Below are positions 9,393 to 21,720 of a DNA stretch of 64,000 nucleotides, piece after piece; the first letter of the stretch is position 1; every line of letters starts with the position of its first letter. Below the pieces are notes generated by a model that was given only the letters and a program-made list of their open reading frames with translations, did no database searches and was not told the DNA's origin. A program made the translations under genes and the position numbers. Origin of the DNA: Trissonchulus latispiculum (Eukaryota > Nematoda > Enoplea > Enoplida > Ironidae); the NCBI GenBank assembly GCA_030248195.1, contig JASAND010010818.1, positions 55,362 through 119,361 on the forward strand, given 5' to 3'.

Positions 9393-11065
9393 ATTCCAAT
9401 AATTAAAAGTAATGTGCAAGACGTAGTAGTTGATGATTTGGGCAAGGCGAACGCTTTCAATGATTACTTTACTCCTGTTTATGTAGTTGATGATAATAAC
9501 CAAAATGCTCGTATTCCTCAGCGAACGGACGCTATTTTAACTGATTGCGACTTTAGTGTGCCCAACGTATTGAAGCACCTAAAAAACCTAAAGCCCAAAC
9601 TTAGCTATGGACCCGATGGCATTCCGCAATGGTTTTTAGTAAAGTTTGCTGAGGCTGAGTACATAGCATTTCCACTTTCAATAATCTTTCAATGCTCCTT
9701 TGATACATCTGAGCTGCCTGATGAGTGGAAAATAGCAAAATTGGTCCCAGTGTTTAAAAAAGGTGACAAACATGATTTCAAAAATTATCGCCCTATAAGC
9801 TTGTTGTGCTCATGTGCAAAAACAATTGAATCTATAGTGGATGAAAGTTTCATACGATTTATTGACGCTAGTCAACTAATTTCTAGCAATCAACATGCAT
9901 TTAGAGCAAAGCGGTCTACAATAAGTCAACTGTTGCAAACTTTGAATGAATGGACTAAGGCGTTAGATTCAAAAAGTTTGGTAGATGTTTTATACCTGGA
10001 TATCAGGGATGGAAACTGGGTCATGGATCACAGGGTCATGGGTCGTTTGGGTCGCTATTTTTGCTTGGGTCACTGGGTCTTAGGTCACTGCTTTTGTGAA
10101 ACCTTTGGATCAGGGTGGATCTGGGTCAAGCTTCCTGTGGGTCACTTTGGGTCTGGGTCAGCAATTTTTAGTGTGTCGTTTTGGGCCTGGGTCACAGGGT
10201 CTTGCCAAATCTTTAAACTAGCTTCCAATTTCAGTTTTCGTGGTGGAATGTTAGCTAGTTTTAAGGGTAATCACACCGTTTCTAAAATCTTTTCGCGCCT
10301 TCGGCGCGATCACTCCCAATTTAATTAAATTTAGTACTCATTTTGCAGAAACCAGCTGAGTTAGGTATGACTTGTCCTGCCATTCTATTTGAGCGTGTTC
10401 ACACAGTAAAAGCCACGTACCAAAGTGGACACATTTCTATTGAACTTAAACCTTTACATGAATAAAATTAAAAAATTTAAATAAAAACTTGTCTCAGGTT
10501 GCAAATTAAATCAAAGTTGAAAACCGCCGGTTCATGTTTAACTGGTTTTTTGTAAGAAAAACAAACTGCTGACCTAGTTTCATTAAAAGAGAGGAATGTA
10601 CTTGGGTATTCTTGCCTCTTTCCAAAACTTAAGAAAGTTAGAGAGTTTTAAAAACATTGCACAAAGGCGTTTAGGTAATGTCAGTCTGGGTCACGCTATT
10701 CTATTGGGTCATTTGGGTCTGGGTCACGAAAATTCTAGGGTCAATTGGGTCTGGGTCATGAAAACGCTTGGGTCATTTGGGTCTGGGTCACGAAATTTTA
10801 AAATTTCATGGGTCACCTTGGGTCTGGGTCAAATTTGCGTTTGGGTCGAGTGGGTCATGGGTCACAAAAAGTGACCCAGTTTCCATCCCTGCTGGATATA
10901 GCAAAGGCATTTGATTCAGTTGATTGAATACTTGCTTTTCTAGACTTGATGTGCGAAAAAACTTCTTCAGCGTAAGAATAATTAAGTATTGGAACAGCTT
11001 AAGGCCTGAAATTGTACTCAGTCCTTCCCTTACTAGTTTCAAAAAATATATCGGAGATAACATTT
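9393..11065 (+). pseudogene. LINE reverse transcriptase, split and deleted
   Basis: The frame from about 9393 to 10003 holds the fingers region: SYGPDGIP, LPDEWKIAKLVPVFKKGD, NYRPISLLCSCAKTIE and QHAFRAKRST, then LYLDI at the start of motif A. The hAT-type element interrupts at 10004. After it, the frame resumes with LDIAKAFDSVD (catalytic Asp of motif A). The YADD-containing palm is deleted and only the C-terminal segment remains. Confidence 0.8.
10004..10891. mobile_element. Non-autonomous hAT element, TGGGTC-rich, 8-bp TSD
   Basis: Terminal inverted repeats CAGGGATGGAAACTGGGTCA (left) and its complement (right, ending 10891) are flanked by exact 8-bp duplications CTGGATAT (9996-10003 and 10892-10899). 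Ends of the CAGGG type with 8-bp duplications are the hallmark of hAT transposons. The interior is mostly variants of TGGGTC(A/T) and encodes no transposase. The open frame through its left half is a by-product of the repeats. Confidence 0.85.
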
Positions 11066-11260
11066 TTGGTTGAATCTGGTGGTCGGGTAGTAGCAGTCGA
11101 TAATCGGCCCAATTCGACCATCGTCAGTCACTAATATGTTTAAGAATGTACTCGATTTACAAATGTGTGTTGTTTTGCATAGCTAATTAGTTCTGTTATG
11201 ATTAATTTTTCGTGTTTGTTAATTTGTTGACTGGCAATAAATACTAATACTAATACGCAC

Positions 11261-13440
11261 CCTATGCGCGAAAAGGATAAAGTTAATTTTAACTCTTTTA
11301 ACCAGTTTAACCCACTGCACGAAAAGGCTCTGTTTTGAAATTTTGTATATACCTAAGCAAATGTCCACGCACGGAAAATTGTTGGCTGCAGAGCAGGTTT
11401 ATAAATAATTTCCATGTAGCGGGTTTATATATAATAAATTGAACGAAACTCAGCCTTTTGCAGGTAATATTACTTGTTCGATAAATTTCTCTACTAAAGA
11501 CTTATGCCCACAATACTGTATGGTTTCGTTTAACTTTATGCAGTTTACTGGCAACATCAAGAATGTGCATAGAATAGGGCGGCCTGTACTCTGTGCTGTG
11601 GTTTTAAAGTTTGTTTTATTAGACAATTCTTGTTATCTAATGAACAAATATTACACGCCACAGCATATTTACAATATTTCAGGTGAACATCAGATTTCCA
11701 CGAATATTGTTGTTATCAGCTCAGCGTACACGCTGATTCACTCTACCGTCAGTCGTTATTTGAAAGGTTATAGATATTCGGTGTGACACTATCCTTACAT
11801 TGGTGAACTACTAGAGTTTGATAAAGCAATGCTTGTAATGTTATGTTAGGAGCACTATTTAGTTAACCAGTAGGTAGGCATTTTGAGTAGTTTTGCAGCA
11901 TTTTATATTCAAAAATAAAGAAAAACTGTTATTAGCAAGAAAGCTACGTGACCCCTTCTCTAACGCACCAAAATATTTCCCATTATTGGAAAAGATTAAA
12001 TTTTGCTTACGTAAATGGGTTGCTCATAATATACCGACATACTTGTTTACTGTACAGTCTGGTTCTTCGTAGCAAACCACAATCAGAATTTTAATACTGT
12101 CGTAATACAAAATTGTTTAAAATTTGTTATCCTTATATTGGCACCTGAGTAAAAGTTGTTGGGTGGCACTTCCAAGTGTCAAGCTTTGAAGCTCAATTTT
12201 TCATCGCTTTGGAAGCTGAGGAAAAGTTTGAAAAATCGGGCTTGTAACCGATTCAACTTTACTCTATCAAACAGAGGAACGGAGCAACGGAGAAACGGAA
12301 CAGCAAAAGCGGAGAACAAGGTACTTCAAGCGTAACTTTGATAAACTCCCCTTACCCTATTTGCAATATTTTGACCATTTCAGGACAATGCTGCAATAAT
12401 TTTTAATTCCAAATAATTAATCTAAACTTAAATAATTGGCATGGTATTATTTGTTCCACCAGTCAGTAAGGTAGTTGATGAATGAGACCAATTTTTGAAT
12501 CGGGGGTTTTTCATTTTGACATTGACCGTTGCTTCGTTGCTCTGTTGAAACATGAATTTGATCAACATGCTTTTTGGGTCTTTGTAGATATGCTTAGTAA
12601 TGAAGTAGACTGGCTTAATAGTAATAATTTTTAATAAAGCATCAAATTGGTTATCTCGCAGTAATGCTTATTCCTGCTGCGTCACGACGCAGCAGGTCTA
12701 TTATAATCAGTTTGGAAGTGCGTTTAACACATGTGGAATGCTATACATGCACCTTCGTATAAAATACACATGCTCTTAGTAAACTAAGTAGATGTGGATT
12801 TTATGCAAATTAGGTTTCCACAGAAGAGCTTAGCGGTAGGACCAATATATATATATATATAAAATATATATATATATATATATATATATCCATAACAATA
12901 ATGAGTTGTGTGCAAGTGCATGAACAATGGTACATAGATAGGCCAAGTATTCTACATAACATTAGCACTACGATACGTATGTACCATTACGTGCAGTTTG
13001 CACAGTTTTGCAGTTGAACAAAATTACTGCATAGGTTAATTTTATTTTAACCGTTTGTGGTCAAATTTGAAGCCCATTGCAAAATCTCTTCTACAACTTA
13101 TACAATGACCTCACTAAATAATATTCCATTCCCTTCCTTGAATTGTACCGGAACCACCTTACGTCTAAAGGTATGTTTAGCTCGCAGCAGGCCCATTGTT
13201 GTACTTAGGTAACAATTTCGATGCCAGCCTAAATTCTGCACTAACCAAGACTACTTTTGCACACAACTCTTGCTTGTTTTGAATAGGTTTGTGTTTGTTG
13301 ATCCCACAACTTTTTCATTTAATCAGACAATTGGGCACACGGTTTATCAGCCATAAACATTGTTTGCTATTTTTCGCCACTTTACATTGGAAGTGTTCGA
13401 TAACTGATTATTCGAGTTTGCAAGATCAAGTTCGCACAAG
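11261..13440. other. Spacer upstream of gene 1
   Basis: AT-rich non-coding DNA of about 2.2 kb. A (TA)n microsatellite lies at about 12843-12889. The segment 13380-13440 should hold the 5' UTR and core promoter of gene 1. No clear TATA box is seen. Confidence 0.5.
12843..12889. repeat. (TA)n microsatellite
   Basis: Alternating AT interrupted once by AAA. Confidence 0.9.
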
Positions 13441-16400
13441 ATGACTATATTTGGAACTCCGAACAGGACCACCATGAAAGTGTTGGTGTTTGCGGCAATA
13501 CTTGGTGTCATTCTTTTGATCATTATAATGGCATTGGCAGCTGCTACTTTTGCGAACTTAAAAAATGGTATGCAATATCAAGTAGTGCGATGTAGTCTAA
13601 TAGTAATATTAGGATGCTATTAGGATGCTATTAATATTTTATGCCCGCGGCGGCCATTTGGCACATGTGGTGGTTTTCGGATGCTGTTCCAAAGCGCAGA
13701 CACCGGGTGCACGATGTACATAGTTCTGATCACGTGCTCCTTTTTCCCCTCGACATTCCACTACAATTTGGATCAAAAATAGTTAAGAAATGAAGACCCG
13801 GCAGACATTTGTTGGAATGGAGAATTCGACAAATTTTGAACTATTTCTGTATTTATTTTGGACGACTCCAGTGTCGGCTGCAATTTGTCAGGCGACAAAG
13901 CAGTTCCACCAGGTTATAGGGGAGATTACGCAGATTGCAGATTAAATTAACGTGTAGTGGGTTCCGACTCAGAAGCAACTCATGAACTTAGAAATAGTTT
14001 AGCAAAAATTCCTTGCTTCCCCCGATTTTGACGACTCCCAACTTGTTCTGGGTGCATCAATGTTCAATGTTCAATTATAAAATGAAACTCAATCAATTTT
14101 CTATCGATTAGTGGAAGTCCCATCTCGGTACGTGCTTTCAGTAAAAAGTGGTCATTTCAATGGTGGTCAAAAAATTGGTCATTTCAGAGGCTTTCCCGAG
14201 AAGCCTTGGGAAGAAGTGGGTTAAGAAGATGTAAGCGTATAAGCTTCCTTGCCAAAGTGAAAACCATTTTTGCTTTAACCAACACTTAGTGGCAGAAACG
14301 TCTGCCAAACGAGCTGAATTTCTAATTGTTTATGCGAGAGGAACACAAAATTTAAAAATAGGAAAAACGAATTGTTTTGAAAGGTACAAAAATGACAAAA
14401 TTAAGAACAAAGATACCACAGTGTGCTTCCAAAGTGCTGTCCCAGTCTATACACAATTGAAGTGACCAGAACCAGAGCTGATTCGGTAACACGTTGTTTC
14501 GTGATTTTAGCAAGTGGCACTAATTAATCCCTTTATATCATTGGCGCTATACTTCTCACTTCTACTTCTACTTCTACTCACTTGTCACTGGTATTTGTTT
14601 TAGATAAGTCGGAATCCGAAGGTTCTACTTCCACAACAACTATGTCAACGACTACTACAACTGCACGTGAGAACAGTTTGATCTATTCCTAATGTTTTTC
14701 AATCCATCACAAAATGGTTTGGATTTTAGTATATATTTTAAATTTTACTAATGTTTAAATTCGTACTATTGTCACTGTATTTAACAGATTAGGCGAAAGG
14801 TCGAGCGTACCTACTTTTGACTTTTCTGTAGTTTCTATTCACTTGTTTCAGTATCCTACGTAGAAGGGTCTTTTAATGACAATGAAACTGAATGGACTGA
14901 CGATTTTAAGGATCACAGCAGTGCTGCCTACAAAAAAGCGAGAAATAAATTAGCGAGTGAGGTAAGCCTTTCCACCGCTGTTAAATGACAACAAGACGAA
15001 AAGACCAAATAAAGCTCCACCCGGAAGCACAGACGTAAACGGTGCCAATTTGAAATAAACTGGCTCAATACAAACTCAAATGTAGATTTGTCGACTCATT
15101 GGCTATTCGGCCGTGTTTGTTCACTGGAACAGCTTTTCGTGGTTCGCTCCAGGAGTGGCAGGCCGCAGGTATATACTTGTATCGTCGGTAGCTAAAATAC
15201 AAACTGAAGCTTAAATAAATATTTTATATTTTTAACAAGGTCTAATAAGTAATAATATTTTATATATTATATTTTTAATAATAGTTTAATAATAATCGAC
15301 TAATTTACCGATTCTTCATATTCTTTACTGCATAAATCTTACATCTTTTATTTACAAAATTCTATAATAGACATTGTACTGTAATCTGGACATAACTTTA
15401 CGTCCAAATAATTTTTTGATGAAATTCTAAAGACATAGAATGACGTTCACTCGTCGGAAACGTATTATTAAGCTAATATTGTTGATGCTACTATGATTTT
15501 AATTCAGATTACAAGTGTTCTTCGCGATGCAAAACTGCGAGCAAAAGACGTGGACGTGGATGACATCGAGTAAGACGGGATTGGAATATTTATCGACACT
15601 AAAACCTTAGTTGGTGTATAAACATTGAGGTTTTGCTCCTATGAGAATAGTAGATTTGTCTTGTCTATGATTGTCTTGATTTGATTACCTACCTATAAAT
15701 GTGAACTGAAAATTCGTTGATTCTAGTATAAATAAAGAGCTTTTCGGCGTATTATTTGAAAAGATTTCTATTATGTACTTGAAAAGTTCCTAAATTCATA
15801 TATATGTAACTACAAGCAGTCCCAAATTTACGGTGAAAGTTGGGTAAATAGGTGACCATAGGCTAGTACTTAAGATTTTCTGAGTATTTTCAGGAAAGAG
15901 ACGTCAAGGTCCTATTTTGTAAGGAACTACCTCAGTTTGATTCGAATAACAGATGAATATAGCCAGAACTCGTTTTGTTCATGTATAAATGTAAATTTAG
16001 AAAGTATGGTACTAAGCTGCGACAAAGAAGATATATACTTGCCGATGAAGAACAGCCTAAAATAGTGGTCAGCTATTCCGTGATTTTCTTTGGTCAGGCG
16101 CCTAACCCCACAAGAATTGAGGAAGCCCTAAATAATCAAAGAAACTGGTCGGGCGCTTCAGCACACGGTAAACAACCCAAGTTTATGTGAACAGTAAAGG
16201 TTTAGCTAGTTTTTGGTTATGAGAGCTGCGGCTCCAGGTTTTCTGCTACCGGTGCAATCCCATTCACACCCCACTGTTATTTCGCCAAGCAATCGCTTCA
16301 ACTGGAACTAAACCTTCTCTTATCTATCCATCCAGCCTCTGTAGGAGACCATTTTATCTTTGGTGTCCAGTCAACCAGTCAAAGAAAAACAGTGGAGTTA

Positions 16401-17088
16401 GAGTAGCGCTACCGCACTTTGTGTACAGTACTAGAGAAGTGGAGTACATTGTGAGATCTGAGCAGAGCACAGTATTTTCAAGACTTCTGATACTGATACA
16501 ATTCTGATACTAAACTCTACTATATGCTTTAACGACTGCAGTATTTGCCAGCGTGCTGCATCCAAAGACCAAAGCAATTAGGTCTAGTGAGAAGTCCAGT
16601 TAGCTATGGCTTGCAGTCATAGCTTGTCCACAATATACACAATTACAATTGTTGATAATATGTACATTTTTTAGTTGTAACCCCGACACCAGGGACCACA
16701 ACGACAGTTTTTAGTCCAAGTTCGTCAGTATCCACTACTACGACAACGCCAGGTAATATTCTAGAAAAGAGCAAAATTTAAACAATAAAAAATTGATTGA
16801 TATTATTTCACAAATATTAAGAATAATGACTTATTGCTGCATCTAGAATTGCAGAATAATTGTTTGTTCAACATTTTTATAACTTCAGAGAGCAAAACAA
16901 CATCCACAACAACTACAACAACCACAACGACAACACCAACAACCACAACGTCAACAACAACAAAAACAACAAGAACATCGTCTGCATCATCATCATCATC
17001 ATCATCATCATCATTATCATCATCATCATCATCATCCTCATCCTCATCATCCTCATCATCATCATCATCATCATCATCGTCATCATCG

Positions 17089-17121
<33 letters not shown>

Positions 17122-17760
17122 CCGCCATCAACGGTATCAACTTTATCACCAGCTTCACCATCGTCAACACAACCGTCGTATTCATCACCATCAACTATAT
17201 CTTTGTCGCCAAACCCTTCAACACAACAAACATCATCAACGTCGCATACTTCAACGTCAACTATATCAGCAATATCATCCGTATCGCCAAAAATGTCGAC
17301 ATCACCGAAATCATCGCCATCATCATCAACTGCATCACCTTTACCATTAGCATCGTCATCATCGCAAACATCGCCATCATCACCACCAAATTCAACTCCA
17401 ACATCATCTTTAGCATCGTTGTCAACAAGATCGGGTTTGTCCTCAGTATCATCAACAGAAAAATTGGATACAACCGCACCACCATCTCCAAAATCACCTA
17501 TAACACAACAATCATCTTCAACGTCGCCATCATCAACAAACTCGTCACCAGGAACAACACCATCGACCTCCAATTCGTTATCAACATCATCAAAACAAGC
17601 ATCTACCACATCAACATCATTGCCAACATTATCTTCAACACCATTAACCAAATCAGGTACATCATCAACGACGTCGTCATCACTAAAGTTACCATCGGCA
17701 ACGACCCCATTGACAACAACACGATCGAATACAACAATGAATGGAACGTCTTTGACTTAG
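13441..17760 (+). CDS. Gene 1: type II membrane SEA-domain mucin-like protein
   Basis: Seven GT-AG exons join in frame: 13441-13567, 14604-14666, 14852-14961, 15508-15569, 16001-16167, 16675-16752 and 16889-17760 (1479 nt, 492 aa). Residues 1-12 are cytoplasmic and 13-36 form a membrane anchor (KVLVFAAILGVILLIIIMALAAA). A Thr-rich linker follows (43-63), then a SEA-like domain (about 64-176, from YVEGSFNDNETEW to NWSGASAHG). A second Thr-rich linker leads into a 290-residue Ser/Thr/Pro tail with a long Ser run (about 235-282). The tail would be heavily O-glycosylated outside the cell. The usual GS autocleavage motif of SEA domains is absent (PKIVVSYSV). Exons 1-5 match gene 2 in phase and nearly in length, but there is no peptidase. 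Splice sites are predicted by eye. The start could also be Met12. Confidence 0.75.
16983..17124 (+). repeat. Coding TCA/TCG/TCC trinucleotide run (poly-Ser)
   Basis: Nearly uninterrupted TCA codons, with TCC and TCG variants and one TTA (Leu), encode about 45 Ser in gene 1. Strong length polymorphism would be expected. Confidence 0.9.
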
Positions 17761-17901
17761 ACCTAGCTGGAAACTAATTAACTTGGAACCAATTGTTAAT
17801 TTTACTTTTGGGGGTTGGAGTGTCTCGGCTTGCTTATATTATCTGTAATTGCGCTACTTTGGCTACGGTTATTAGATTACGATATCCTTGTTGTTTAGTA
17901 A

Positions 17902-17907
17902 AATAAA
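17902..17907 (+). terminator. Polyadenylation signal of gene 1
   Basis: AATAAA lies 142 bp after the stop codon, with a second overlapping AATAAA just downstream. Confidence 0.55.
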
Positions 17908-18586
17908 TAAAAGCGAAAGCAAGACGTTTCAATATAACATCGGGGACTAGGAATATTCAGTTTACCGTCAGTAAATGTTTAGATAGGTGCTGACAAACTG
18001 AACCAATACTGCTCAATTGAGTCAAGCATAAAATAAGAATTTTTAATACATACTTTTGATACCGCATTGGTACCTTGTACAAAATTGGTTAATTTTTTAA
18101 GAAAGTGGCTCCGAGTTGACGTGTGAGTTTCAGAACACAACTCCAATATAGCTTGAGGCGTCTATGCCCTCGTTGATCAGTTGGCAGCGTCTATTGCTGA
18201 AAAATTTTCGAGGGGGTTTTTACTTCACGAAATAATTCAACCAAAAGTTGCAATAGAATCTACGATTTTCAGAACATAAATTTCAAAGGTTGGCAGATTG
18301 TCACGGAAAATTGAAAACGAAAATATTTTAAAATTCTTGTGTAAAAACTAATTTTGCTAAACTATTTGTCCTTACCCATTGGCCTTTTTCGTTATCTTTT
18401 GTCCCCGGCCGCGGCAGGGCTGGTACTTTGTCCGGACTAAGGGGACTTGGACCCCCAGACCCATGCCGCGTTAACCTATGGTTCTACTGTCACATTTGAA
18501 AAATAGGACATTTTGCTCATTTGGGAACAGCCTTTACAGCAAGTACGGAATAGGAAATGACAAAAGTTGTTACTTGTAGCAAGAGT
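17908..18586. other. Spacer after gene 1
   Basis: Nothing recognisable. Positions 18400-18480 are GC-richer than the surroundings and may be the relic of another repeat. Confidence 0.4.
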
Positions 18587-19180
18587 TGACGATAGGAAGA
18601 GTGTGACACGGGACTCTTCCTATTGTAATTGGCCTGTCAGATGCTCGGCACATTAAGGCCGAAATCTCGGGGGGATCACGGTTAACACAGTTAACCATGT
18701 GTTTATTTGCGTTTGAACTAAAATAAATCTGATTGGCTGATCCCCTTTCCTTATGTCAAAATTATGTGTATAAGGTGGCCCCCCCCGAGATCTCGGGGAG
18801 GGGGCACAGCTTAGCGTTGTTAGGCGTGTGTTTATATGCTTTTGAACTGAAATGCATTTCATTGGCTGCTTAGCTGCTGCTATTGAAATGCACTGGTGGG
18901 GGTTACGGTAGCTAACTAACCAATCAAATGCATTTAGTTCAAACGCATATAAACGCACGCTTAACAACGTTAAGCTGACCCCCCCCCACGAGATCTCGGA
19001 GGGCACCTTATACACGTAATTTTGACATAACTTAGGGATTTTAGTTCAAACGCATATAAACACATTGTTAACTTTATTAACCTTGACCCCCCGAGATTTC
19101 GGCCTTAATGTGCCGAGCATCTGACAGGCTAATTACACTAGGAAGAGTCCCGTGTCATACTCTTCCCATCATCTACTCTC
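18587..19180. mobile_element. Foldback element with about 100-bp inverted arms
   Basis: The left arm (18587-18690) and right arm (about 19075-19180) are near-perfect reverse complements. Shared stretches include GACACGGGACTCTTCCTA and GCACATTAAGGCCGAAATCT. The interior is symmetric too (GAGATCTC blocks, GTTTATATGC and GCATATAAAC, CTGATTGGCTG). No protein is encoded. A diverged partial copy lies at 41669-41785. Confidence 0.7.
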
Positions 19181-19613
19181 CTTGTCGTTAGAGGCATTGT
19201 AAATCTTGTTCACTTAACATTTATGCTAACAGGAATCACGGAACCTACAAAATCTGGGCTAAGTGTAGTCCGATATGTGTTTTGAGGTACCTTCTGTCGT
19301 TTGTCCAAGCCAGCTATTTTTTAAACAGAAACTGGACATTGGTGGCAGCGTCGGCTTCTTTTATCTTCAAGTTGCCCGGCAAATCTCTAATTTGACTTTT
19401 CAGACTAGAACACTGCAAACACCTATTTTATAGAAATTATAGTATCTTGGCTATTGAATGGCGTAACAATTTTGTGTTAAAAATCGGATGTTCGGGCAAC
19501 AAAAGCTTTTGATTTATATTCCTGTGATTCCATGCCCCCGATTAAAGTAAAACAGTCTTGCTTTTACTCTTGCTTTTACTTGAAGCACGCAAGCACAGCA
19601 TTGAAGAGAATAC

Positions 19614-20199
19614 GGGTCTCTTGCGCTTTTCCCCCAGCCATAACTTTTGACTTTTTACCAGTAACTTTGAAATTTGGTATGGGTGCATACTGGAGGTTTA
19701 TGAATTCAAAAATTCAAAAATGTTAAAATTTTAAAAAATTTTAATTTTTCTGTAAGAGGTGACCAAGGGGAACCAAGAGTTTTTGAAAATAATTTTGCTG
19801 AAAACTTGCATAGGGTGTTTTCAGGGACGTTGAGCATTAATCTGAAAACCGTTTTTCGATTCAGCTTTCCGTTAGCTCAGTGTGAGCTAAAGTTGTAAGC
19901 TGAACATGTAAGCTTATACTGAGCTAACGAAAAACTGAATTGAAAAACGGTTTTCAGATTCGTGCTCAGCGCCCCTGGAAACCGCCCTATGCAAGTTTTC
20001 AGCAAATTTTCTTAAAAAAAGTTTTTGATTCTCCTTGATTCCTCCTCACCAAACAAAAATTTGTAAATTTTTTAAAATGTTAAAATTTTTGAATTTTTGA
20101 ATTCATAAGCCTCCAGTATGCACCCATAACAAATTTCAAAGTTATTGGTCAAAAAAACTCAAAAAGTTATGGCTGGGGGGGGGGGAGCGCAAGAGACCC
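19614..20199. mobile_element. hAT-like foldback element, GGGTCTCTTGCGC family, copy 1
   Basis: The ends GGGTCTCTTGCGC and GCGCAAGAGACCC are flanked by 8-bp direct repeats GAGAATAC (19606-19613) and GAGAACAC (20200-20207), a 7/8 match. The arms of about 250 bp are mutually complementary through AGCCATAACTTTT, the ATGGGTGCATACTGGAGG region and ACCGTTTTTCAATTC. No transposase. Copy 2 is at 45922-46244. Confidence 0.75.
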
Positions 20200-20207
20200 G
20201 AGAACAC

Positions 20208-21600
20208 AATTCTACATTGTGTTCTCGAACCAACCAACCGAATAAAAGTTATTTAAACTTAATTTCAAGGTAAATCCAGTAAATGAATAACAGTTAAATT
20301 TTAATTCACTTTTTTGGATTTCTTTAAAGTTAAAGATTACTAAGTAACGATAAATAAGCATTTATTAACGTTAGTACACTGTACTGTAAAATGTGCATCT
20401 GCAATGCAGTGGCGTCAGAAAAATAGGCATTAGGTAATCAGGTTATCATGCGTAATTTCTTTTATCAGTTTGTTTTAGGCTTACGTAAACTCCGAAGGGC
20501 TGTTAAAGACTGCACATTTTATTAAATACTAGTAACCAATAGCAATTATATACATATTACTTATCTTTAAATAAATTTCATTTTACTTGATAGTCGAAGC
20601 TACATGCTGTCCCCAACAAGCTCAGTAGTTCAGTTCACGACTGGGTAGGGAAGGGGTAATGTGGCATAAGAAAATATCTTGACCAAATTATTTGAGTTTA
20701 GTTTATTTATTATTATTTGTTTATTTATTATTTGAGGTCAGGCCGTTTTAAATAAACAATGTCCATACCTGAGACAGGACCCGACTCTATGTTAATGTAT
20801 GCCTGTAATAGTAGTTTTATAAAATATGCCCAGGTGCAAAAAGACCTATACATTTAAAGTTTTAGTAATTAGTATACAAGTGCCACTTTTATGACCAGTA
20901 ATTCAACACTGCCGACTAGGGTGCAAATCCGTGATTATCTCGTAATCCATGGTCTGCGCTTCCAGCTTCGGAACACCACCTCTTTTTTCCCTGTCCTGGA
21001 CACCAGGCGAGCTTCTGGAAATCGTTGACTCGTTCTGTGTTATTAATCTATATTGTGCCTTAGAGAACAGAGGGTCACCAGAGTGGCATGTTGCCCCTTT
21101 GTGAGTTTGATGAGCGTAGAAGAAGAACGGGTATTTTACATCTTGCTTGGTTCTGGACCTGAAATAATTTTGGAACAGATACTAAAGATTACTGAGATAA
21201 CTACACTTTTCGCCGAAGACCAACTCCGTTAGCTTCGAGGTTTAGTTTCAAACGCATGTATTGTTAAACTGTTCAAATAAGTGAAATTTACTTTACAATT
21301 TATTGCTTAATATAGGCATTACGTTCAAGGTCTGGAATGATCTTATCTTCAGCATATGATACTCAAATAGGGGACTAAAACCAGCTACTACAGTTTTAAG
21401 ATACAAATTTTGTAACCTAAAATATAGGTGACACGCTTCAACGCTTTCAGAATTAAATTTTACAAATTTTAATTATTTATTAAGCAAAGAACAAAAATAT
21501 TTTCACGATTTCAGTTAGATTGATGTTGTAATAACGTTATATTTTATGTTAGTTTGTTAGTTCCTTATTTTTAATGCGCTTGCTCAACTTTATTTTAAAG
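20208..21600. other. Spacer between genes 1 and 2
   Basis: AT-rich with no gene or recognisable repeat. The last few hundred bases should hold the gene 2 promoter. Confidence 0.45.
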
Positions 21601-21619
21601 TAGCAGTAGTCCTTAAAAC

Positions 21620-21626
21620 TATAAAT
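21620..21626 (+). promoter_or_regulatory. Possible TATA box of gene 2
   Basis: TATAAAT about 100 bp upstream of the gene 2 start codon. In AT-rich DNA the match is weak evidence. Confidence 0.3.
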
Positions 21627-21720
21627 TTGTACAAAACTGTGCGATGCCGAGTGACACTTCTTTGTTTCGATCGTTCTTTTATTCGTAGTGTTTGAGTTGA
21701 GCGATAAAGCGGATGCCAGG

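Larger units (their letters stand above)
7995..11260 (+). mobile_element. CR1-like LINE, internally deleted, with nested hAT element
   Basis: A non-LTR retrotransposon with ORF1 (PHD finger), a partial AP endonuclease and a reverse transcriptase, all broken. The reverse transcriptase is interrupted at 10004 by an 888-bp hAT-type element and then loses the palm core: the frame jumps from LDIAKAFDSVD (10892-10925) to the C-terminal segment RKNFFSVRIIKYWNSLRPE (about 10940-11060). The 3' end carries a short repeat tail (AATACTAATACTAATAC, about 11239-11255). PHD-bearing ORF1 proteins are known in CR1-group LINEs, hence the assignment. Confidence 0.75.

Noticed and set aside
10004..10328. Continuation of the LINE reverse transcriptase frame through GNWVMDH and following residues
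   Set aside because: This part lies inside the hAT insertion, after the target duplication. It is not LINE protein.
11439..11786. 115-codon plus-strand open frame in the spacer before gene 1
   Set aside because: No domain, no splice context, and composition like surrounding AT-rich DNA. Probably chance.
16803..17651. Long minus-strand frame rich in Asp and Val opposite gene 1
   Set aside because: It is the reverse complement of the TCA and ACA codon repeats. The plus strand has phased splice sites and paralogues, the minus strand does not.
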